From Gracilaria caudata (Eukaryota; Rhodophyta; Florideophyceae; Gracilariales; Gracilariaceae): a DNA stretch of 12,681 nucleotides. Under the pieces are notes generated by a model that saw only the letters and a program-made list of their open reading frames with translations, was not told the origin of the DNA and searched no databases. Below, one piece after another: positions 7,901 to 12,681 of this stretch (position 1 is its first letter; each line of letters starts with the position of its first letter). The DNA is taken from positions 1-12,681 of the forward strand of contig JASCIV010000765.1 in assembly GCA_030374735.1 (NCBI GenBank). The letters run 5' to 3'. Position numbers and translations under genes: made by a program.

Positions 7901-10900
7901 CGCTTGAGATTTTTAGACAGCCCGAGCCTGTTTTGAATGAGGATGTCTCTTTCAAGATCTCCAAGTGGACGATGGAACGCATCTTAAATATACGGGAGGC
8001 CGCCCTGAAAGCCGAACGAGAAGTTGTTGATTCCTCCGAATCGGGTATTGTCTCTCTTGTCAAGCGCACTAAGGTTGGCTTCGCGAAAATTACAAAGGAC
8101 TTGTTTAACCATGCCATTTCTCTCATAAGCTCTGAGATTCTGAGAAGGAAGACGGCCATTCTGTCCGGTGATGTTGAGCAACTTGGCGGTGTGGCGGGTA
8201 ATGAAGCATCTGCTCTGGAAACAGATATTGCAACGCATCAGACCGCTATCGATGAAGCTCAGCTTCAGCAGACTAAACTTCAAGAGAAATATGAAGCAGC
8301 CGTGGCAGATGCTGAGGCCACGCAGCAAGTGTGGGAAACTTATAAGGAAAGACTTGAGGGACAAATCCGAGATAAGGAAGCTGAACTCGCCGCCAAGAGG
8401 GATGAATTGACACAGGCTATCAACAGTCAGTCGGAGAACGAAGCGAACATCTTACAAGCTTTGCAAGATACGGCCAAACTTCGAGAGGAGCTCTCTGTGC
8501 TCACTTCTCAGAGAGATCATGTGGAGTCCCAAGTGGATTCTGCAAGGGCGGCTTCCGATGGAGCGGCACAGGATTTAAATCGTGCAAACGGGGAAATATC
8601 TGCATTGGAAATCAGAAAGCAAGAGCTTGAGAGTTTGAAACGCGACGCTGAAGCTAAACGGGATGCATTAACAAAGTGGATAAACTTCATTCAGGCTCTT
8701 TCATCACAGCTCACAGAAGACAAAGCTGGTGTCATCAAACGCCTTGATTTTGCCACGCAGTACAAAGCTCTGGACAGAAGTGCAAATGTAAAAGGCGTTT
8801 TCGATCTTATCGGGCAAGTGTACCCCACTTTGAAGTCTGCAGCGGACAAATTCTCCGGTAGTGTGGACGCACTTAAAAGTCTAGACCTGCGAGAGGCCCT
8901 GGATCAACACCTTGTCAAATATCCATCTGTTGACTATCAGCCGAAGAGCTCGGCCATGGACGGCGTGTTCACACTGAAAGGCAACTCCTTATCTTACAGC
9001 GAAGTGGAGAACGCCCTTTTAGTCTTCATCACAGAGCGTTGCAGAAGAGCCGGCTTGTTGTTCGGAGAAGATGGCAAGATGTTCGCGAGAGACGATTCAT
9101 CAATCCCCAACTTCAACAGCGCAGGCATTCCGGAAGTGATACGTGAACTGGTCCATGACCGTATCAAGCTGTACTACCAACCTGATTATTCAACAAACCT
9201 GCCATCGTGGGATGAATACCTGAAAAGGGAATTCAGTGCTGCTTCTGAAATGCTGCAAGAAATGAAGGAATATTGCGGGATTACGAAATGGGATGTAGCT
9301 CGCGCTTATGCCAATACAATAGAAGTCGTAGTCGGGAATATGCTCGTCATTGACAAGCAAGTGCATTTACCGGGCCTGAACTTCTTTGTCACCGCTGGTA
9401 CCGACATTCATGTGCAGAGTAGTTGCCAAATCATCACTTCACCTTCGCCAACGATTCAATATAAGAACCCGAAAGCACGAGCTGGATCAAGCTATGAAAG
9501 TGATCCTTCTCCGAACGGGAGGCGAGGGGATGACGGACTGAATGCCCCTCCAGGAAGAAATGCCGGGCATGTGACTCTGCAAGCTTACAGAACACTTTCC
9601 TGGGATGATGCGCACCTGAACATTGAAGCAGTCGGTGCTGAAGGAGTGAAAGGTCAAAATGGAGGAGATGGGGAACAGGGAAGAAAAGGAATTCAAGGTA
9701 AGCCAGCTGTACCGACTGACACGGATGGCAGTAAAACTACACAAGTTTCTTTGGGGTGGACACGATATCCTGGATGCGAAAACGACGGGATTCCATCGAC
9801 AAAGCCGGCAAGATTGCAGGAACTTAGCGGCTCCGGTGGAGATGGAGGAGTTTCAGGAGCCGGAGGCGAAGGAGGCAGCGGTGGAGAAGTTATATTGGAT
9901 GACAAACAGACGACAAAGATTCATGAGATTCCTCAGTCTAGTTCTGCTTCCAACAGCCAGAACAGCTCGGCCGTTGTCGTTCAGTTCGGAAATTTATCAG
10001 CAGTTGTCAGATCACGTGCTGGTAAGAATGGAGAAAATGGTTCTGGAGTCGGAAGAGGCGGGAAAGGTGGAAAACCCGGAGGCAAAGGAGTAGAGAAGGT
10101 CCTTAACAAGAGAAGCTTTTGGACCAAGACGAAGACAAAAACGGGATATATTCGGAAGGATTACGTTCAAGGTCTGCGTTATCCTTCTTATCGTTCTTCT
10201 GTCGTTCACTCTAGAAAAACCAGAGAAGACAAGACATGGGGCTGGAGGATATATATGCCTTGGGCTCACTTCGATACGGACGACTGGAAAACGGGAAAAT
10301 ATCCTTTCTTGTCGGCATCCGAAGCGCAAAAAATTCTCACCAGCGAGCTATCGCGTGGATCTTCTGGAACCCCTGGCGGTGGTGCTGGAGGAGGTGGCGG
10401 AGCACAACATGCGAAGCAACGTAAGCGGCAGAAGAACAAAAACATCAGTGCGGAAGAGGAGTATCAGAGCCAGAAATACCAGACGGTACAAACCATGCAG
10501 CACGAGGAGTCCTTTGCGAAGATTAGCACGGAATACACTGCGGAAAAGGAAGGATTGCAGCAGCAGGTTAATGCTCTGAGTCAGCAGCTCTCTGTTGTCA
10601 GTGATCAGGAGCGTCAAGCGCAAGAGACCCTTGATCGAGTAAGAGAACGCAGTGAAGAGCTTGCAACGAAGAGTTCAGAGATGCAGCAGCAATTGAGGGC
10701 CATCGATAATATCATTTCGAAAACCTCGGATCAGATCGTCCAAAGTGATAAGGTGGCCCTGAGTCAAATCATATCAAGCATGGAACAGTCGGAGACCATC
10801 TCGCAACTCTCACAGGAACTGCAAAACATCATGATCGACAACAAGTACTCTTCGAGAGCAATTTCGCAGCTGCAGAGCGTGGCGGTTGGGATACAGGCAT

Positions 10901-12681
10901 TGCAACTTGCGAAGCAGATGGAGATAAAACAGGAGCAGGAGAAGTTGAGTCAGCAGATTACGGAGTTGACGTCACAGTTGCTGCAGAGCGAACAATCGAA
11001 AGGAGAACTGGCAAACGTTAACACGGTATCAACTCTGGAAGAACTGCTCAGGCGTGCACAGCAACTGCAGCAGGATCAAATTACCCAGCAGCAACAGAAG
11101 CAGAAATCCGTGCAAGTAGAAGCGGATCCTGAGGATGATACTATAACCCATTTGATCGGCAGCTCCATTTTACTCTCCGTCCGTGACACGTTCGCTCGTG
11201 GCGAAGATACAGAGAACATTTGGCCGTCGTTGACGACCCTTCGGTCTACCAGGGCGGTGGAAAGTGTTCTTTCTGCTATCCCCAACCTCCCGGAAGACAA
11301 AAGAGCGTTAACAGTTGAACTTCTAGAAATCTTGGTTCGGTACTGCGTATTCAGCAAACAGTTGAATATCCTAGAAGATATGTTCCCTCTCTGGAAGCCG
11401 TCTGAAGCACACAATCTTGTGTTAGAGAAACTTCAATCAATCGATGAAGATTTGCGCAATGATCACTGGTTCATTGGTAGCCTAACAGGGGCAACGCTGA
11501 TGATAACCTCTTCTGAAAACATTTCGGTGGATCAATCATCGCTAACTTCGCGATATGAGCAAGTGGAAGGTGTTCCTGTGTTTGATGAATTGACGAAACT
11601 TGAGCGAGAAGCAGCCAAGTTGGTGAACGAACTAGCAAGCGTCGGCACAAACCTTCAACACATCGCACAATTCCTCGCGGAGTACAAGGATACGATGGTG
11701 GAGGCCCAGACATTTGTCAGACAGGGATACCTCTCTATTCTTCAGGGGAAGCCCGTGAAGCTTATCGACAAGCTATCTCGAATCACTCTCATGTTCTTTA
11801 GAAGGAATGACGATGCACTCGCGGTTCAAAACATTGAGCTGGCACTGGGTATAGCTAAAACGGTCAAGTCCGTGAAAGATTCGGTCGGAGTCATGGTTTT
11901 GGAAAACGCTTTGAACCGAAAGCGCGACATTCGAGGCGGAGGGGGTTATACGCGGCTCCTCCTGGAAAATGCGGAAAACGCCAGGACCCGGGTAGAGAAT
12001 GGTGATAACAATGGGGCTCTATCTGCTATGCGTAACACCGATGCACCGACGGAAACGCCAACGGAGTATGGTCCCCGGGATTTCGATTCATTGTTGACAT
12101 TGGTTGGCAGTGTGGTCCTTGCTCCGACTCCCCCTGAGGCGGCGAGTACAATGTCTGCTGTTGCGAGGGCACTTGCTGCCGGAGTTGCAGCCCGTACGGT
12201 GCCTAACATTATCCAAGTGCTAACAAGCATAAGGGATATCAGCTTCAGCGGGAGCGATTCGGCAGAGAGGTTCTTGGCCGTCTCTGGACCAATGTCAGCG
12301 TGTGCCACCATTGCCGCTCACACTCTAGCCGTACTGCTAAGTCGTGGTGACGAAAATGCAGAGGGAATCCTACGCAAAGCGGTGACATCGCGATTATCTG
12401 TTCCGTTTCTTCATGCACAGCAGCGTGTGTCTAGGGTCCTCGCCTTCTTTAGCTTCGTGAATTCTGACGAATGGATATTCACAAGTGCACCTGAAGATGC
12501 TAACTGGGCGGTGCTGCTCGCAGCCCTTAACATTGCTGAGATGTCTTATCCGGAGAGAAGTGACGAAAACTCAGGTTTTATTGAGACCTCCTTCGGTATG
12601 TTCGGGCGTTCAAATAACTACGAAGGTGCAGTGGAAAGCGTAGCCTTCAAGATCATTACTCTTCGACCCGAATACTCTCAA
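4906..12681 (+). CDS. Giant coiled-coil/glycine-rich protein, 3' partial (>=2592 aa)
   Basis: I do not recognise a named family. The frame was read codon by codon from the ATG at 4906 to the window edge and has no stop or needed intron. Upstream TGA at 4891 and the next in-frame ATG only at 5242 (residue 113) favour 4906, although the -3 base is C. Visible layout: 1-44 Thr/Asp/Pro/Ala repeat; 45-225 helical domain; 226-760 heptad-rich segments with breaks; about 766-1025 mixed globular region; 1104-1269 long coiled coil; 1286-1480 globular region; 1486-1515 strand-rich segment with HLPGLNFF; 1526-1835 glycine-rich module including eight Gly-X-Y triplets at 1577-1600; basic patch KQRKRQKNKN at 1837-1846; 1847-2069 Gln-rich coiled coil; 2070 onward helical region with hydrophobic stretches. 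No signal peptide or membrane segment is seen, suggesting an intracellular scaffold or filament-like role. The LPG-strand plus Gly-rich arrangement resembles unnamed large proteins I recall from protists, invertebrates and intracellular bacteria; this is recollection only. Codon use is far less GC-biased than in the V-ATPase gene. Confidence 0.85.
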   Translation, partial: MSDPPAAPPADTQTDTPADTPADTQTDTPADTPAETPPDDGYHEYQATDVAALVKFLRDSRHAPVVKAALVLDSVQATIDTFEASQKFLKQALQDELLEKNLGALNPEKTRLMSLIFVVEDARLVLDDKGLPVFRPGSGEIPPLGVAVAQELVKIAEQEAEEEKKRVGLSQYLFDDIFGAETDGQVSSLKKFAKLSSAVYTALQDAKRTALEIYSASTDGLTIEDLQAQKTKFEGQITDLESQITSEEGEKSKAESRIASVDITFKELLSGMDFSEDLPDISALVGDDPSSHSVEALFETMLQQFESKAAQEKAASTAAGIREELETQRLRTEGILQNNRDDQAKLNSRISHLQAEINSSKHYIAKAHRDIHRSRVHALNAKNDSTAAQNKINGLHRAHSELDYVVSSDYNNLYDFYYVRRLRRIEHYVYIGSLRSACSTLTQKIRDKESARSEVSRLESRLRSAMSSENSARSAYLSAQSTTRARKQTYDSTAAKIKDGKETVDNPMKEIQEGFWKLAQKQEEARRWEYINARSFRRRMETQLLHMRSRKSALDRDVSRARTVKRQKGAVIRQELDSLISTANQQRMDANIRKSNAEREMAAHELILTSKTEAKASRERSLSEAQRSLQQIVDLSNLVESRLAAIVSKIEQQESGGGTSSLDTEQTPRQTPEEESAARRQFQDIISQRETLSTSVSKHAQNLVELRSQKRQAEKDLQDTNDKLSSDQKEREQERLAAEQTMKDAVSAAVAKASLQLTVLTATAGYENFGTWSGTSGEDRSKGLLRLLVADIKGLTTQSEFRKRRAEEAYEQLPGSDISDVDMQSVERIVEKLHTTLTQSVESLENADTQDLLDAVEPLVRTEFATDLDILPSKSVLVNSCQIDENTRWQESVVNPSANNTLRFIYSYDELYNNDNDTAESNWMLFRLIRDVTQTPLEDSIEELTVHATNDWALTACASYLIESWLRNKDVKLATVEDLGDLITKFESLRLNPDDTPDTLEIFRQPEPVLNEDVSFKISKWTMERILNIREAALKAEREVVDSSESGIVSLVKRTKVGFAKITKDLFNHAISLISSEILRRKTAILSGDVEQLGGVAGNEASALETDIATHQTAIDEAQLQQTKLQEKYEAAVADAEATQQVWETYKERLEGQIRDKEAELAAKRDELTQAINSQSENEANILQALQDTAKLREELSVLTSQRDHVESQVDSARAASDGAAQDLNRANGEISALEIRKQELESLKRDAEAKRDALTKWINFIQALSSQLTEDKAGVIKRLDFATQYKALDRSANVKGVFDLIGQVYPTLKSAADKFSGSVDALKSLDLREALDQHLVKYPSVDYQPKSSAMDGVFTLKGNSLSYSEVENALLVFITERCRRAGLLFGEDGKMFARDDSSIPNFNSAGIPEVIRELVHDRIKLYYQPDYSTNLPSWDEYLKREFSAASEMLQEMKEYCGITKWDVARAYANTIEVVVGNMLVIDKQVHLPGLNFFVTAGTDIHVQSSCQIITSPSPTIQYKNPKARAGSSYESDPSPNGRRGDDGLNAPPGRNAGHVTLQAYRTLSWDDAHLNIEAVGAEGVKGQNGGDGEQGRKGIQGKPAVPTDTDGSKTTQVSLGWTRYPGCENDGIPSTKPARLQELSGSGGDGGVSGAGGEGGSGGEVILDDKQTTKIHEIPQSSSASNSQNSSAVVVQFGNLSAVVRSRAGKNGENGSGVGRGGKGGKPGGKGVEKVLNKRSFWTKTKTKTGYIRKDYVQGLRYPSYRSSVVHSRKTREDKTWGWRIYMPWAHFDTDDWKTGKYPFLSASEAQKILTSELSRGSSGTPGGGAGGGGGAQHAKQRKRQKNKNISAEEEYQSQKYQTVQTMQHEESFAKISTEYTAEKEGLQQQVNALSQQLSVVSDQERQAQETLDRVRERSEELATKSSEMQQQLRAIDNIISKTSDQIVQSDKVALSQIISSMEQSETISQLSQELQNIMIDNKYSSRAISQLQSVAVGIQALQLAKQMEIKQEQEKLSQQITELTSQLLQSEQSKGELANVNTVSTLEELLRRAQQLQQDQITQQQQKQKSVQVEADPEDDTITHLIGSSILLSVRDTFARGEDTENIWPSLTTLRSTRAVESVLSAIPNLPEDKRALTVELLEILVRYCVFSKQLNILEDMFPLWKPSEAHNLVLEKLQSIDEDLRNDHWFIGSLTGATLMITSSENISVDQSSLTSRYEQVEGVPVFDELTKLEREAAKLVNELASVGTNLQHIAQFLAEYKDTMVEAQTFVRQGYLSILQGKPVKLIDKLSRITLMFFRRNDDALAVQNIELALGIAKTVKSVKDSVGVMVLENALNRKRDIRGGGGYTRLLLENAENARTRVENGDNNGALSAMRNTDAPTETPTEYGPRDFDSLLTLVGSVVLAPTPPEAASTMSAVARALAAGVAARTVPNIIQVLTSIRDISFSGSDSAERFLAVSGPMSACATIAAHTLAVLLSRGDENAEGILRKAVTSRLSVPFLHAQQRVSRVLAFFSFVNSDEWIFTSAPEDANWAVLLAALNIAEMSYPERSDENSGFIETSFGMFGRSNNYEGAVESVAFKIITLRPEYSQ
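4929..5020 (+). repeat. 12-bp tandem repeat, 36-bp higher order, coding TPAD units
   Basis: Seven adjacent 12-bp units plus a partial one: gccagcggatac (A) and gcaaacggatac (B) in the order A B A A B A then a variant gccagcggaaac, then gccaccgg. The A-B-A triplet repeats at 36 bp. Units are a multiple of three, so the giant gene's frame is kept and encodes tetrapeptides ADTQ, TDTP, ADTP, ADTQ, TDTP, ADTP, AETP (about residues 10-37). The near identity of copies implies recent expansion, and copy number may vary between strains. The acidic Thr-Pro pattern suggests a disordered, possibly modified N-terminal tail. Confidence 0.9.
8215..8712 (+). other. Long coiled-coil segment of the giant protein (res. 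1104-1269)
   Basis: About 165 residues rich in Glu, Gln, Ala, Leu and Lys, without Pro and almost without Gly, with hydrophobic residues at heptad-like spacing (for example LEGQIRDKEAELAAKRDEL). It begins after GGVAGNEASA and ends before WINFIQAL. This is the cleanest uninterrupted coil in the window and could mediate dimer or filament formation. It precedes the globular and Gly-rich modules. Confidence 0.7.
9361..10412 (+). other. LPG-strand plus glycine-rich/collagen-like module of the giant protein
   Basis: The module opens with a strand-like segment (residues 1486-1515, including HLPGLNFFVTAGTDIHV). Four glycine clusters follow: 1577-1600 is eight consecutive Gly-X-Y triplets (GAE GVK GQN GGD GEQ GRK, then GIQ GKP); 1642-1660 is GSGGDGGVSGAGG and similar; 1706-1728 is GKNGENGSG then GGKGGKPGGKG; 1818-1832 is a Gly/Ser run. 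Between the third and fourth lies an aromatic/basic insert of about 90 residues (SFWTKTKTKTGYIRKDYVQG and onward). Eight triplets are too few for a stable collagen helix alone; a beta-solenoid or glycine-loop fold is an alternative. The composition is directly seen; the fold is inferred. Confidence 0.65.
10441..11112 (+). other. Gln-rich coiled-coil segment of the giant protein (res. 1846-2069)
   Basis: A heptad-like segment dominated by Gln, Glu, Ser and Leu (for example LQQQVNALSQQLSVVSD and MQQQLRAIDNIISK) ending in a Gln-dense stretch (QLQQDQITQQQQKQK). It directly follows the Gly-rich module and basic patch and precedes the C-terminal helical region. High Gln content raises the possibility of self-association. 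Coiled-coil status is judged by eye. Confidence 0.6.

Noticed and set aside
7638..8159. 173-codon open frame on the minus strand
   Set aside because: It lies wholly inside the giant gene's coding strand and has a Ser/Arg-rich shadow-type composition.
9698..9830. GTAAGC donor-like site suggesting an intron in the giant gene
   Set aside because: The frame continues open and sensible through the site, including glycine-rich sequence on both sides, so no splice is required.
1..12681. Bacterial or archaeal origin of the window
   Set aside because: The V-ATPase B protein is of eukaryotic type, the first gene has a eukaryotic initiation context and no ribosome-binding site, and intergenic spacing is wide; only the transposase fragment looks prokaryote-like.

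Overview
The window looks like nuclear DNA of an intron-poor, compact-genome eukaryote. It holds a V-type ATPase B subunit, a secreted glycoside hydrolase with a eukaryotic-type leader, and a giant coiled-coil protein. Each is encoded by one uninterrupted reading frame. The C-terminal half of the V-ATPase subunit reads more like plant or algal versions than fungal or animal ones. A unicellular red alga (Porphyridium-like) would fit this together with the scarcity of introns and the mixed GC content, but that is an inference from memory and no search was run.

Layout, left to right: (1) a short pyrimidine-rich leader and a complete V-ATPase subunit B gene (71-1585, +); (2) a ~650 bp spacer with a spaced direct repeat and two near-perfect inverted repeats; (3) a GH43-type five-bladed beta-propeller glycosidase (2234-3442, +), whose secretory hydrophobic segment lies unusually far from its first ATG; (4) a ~900 bp stretch with no convincing gene, only small palindromes and short direct repeats; (5) on the minus strand (about 4362-4803) a decayed, frameshifted fragment resembling a bacterial-type IS5/IS4-class DDE transposase; (6) a giant gene (4906 to the right edge, +) open for 2592 codons without a stop and running off the window.

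The giant protein is the most interesting item. It starts with a Thr-Pro-Ala-Asp tandem repeat encoded by a 12-bp/36-bp DNA repeat. A helical domain and long coiled coils follow, then a globular domain, a beta-type segment containing an LPG motif, and a glycine-rich module with eight consecutive Gly-X-Y triplets. After that come a basic patch, a Gln-rich coiled coil and a long helical C-terminal region. No signal peptide or membrane segment is visible, so it is probably an intracellular scaffold or filament-like protein. Its function is unknown.

The three genes share a strand but nothing suggests a shared pathway. The V-ATPase gene is a strongly codon-biased housekeeping gene. The GH43 enzyme probably acts on extracellular or wall polysaccharide. 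The giant gene seems independent, with its upstream region lying in remnants of a mobile element.
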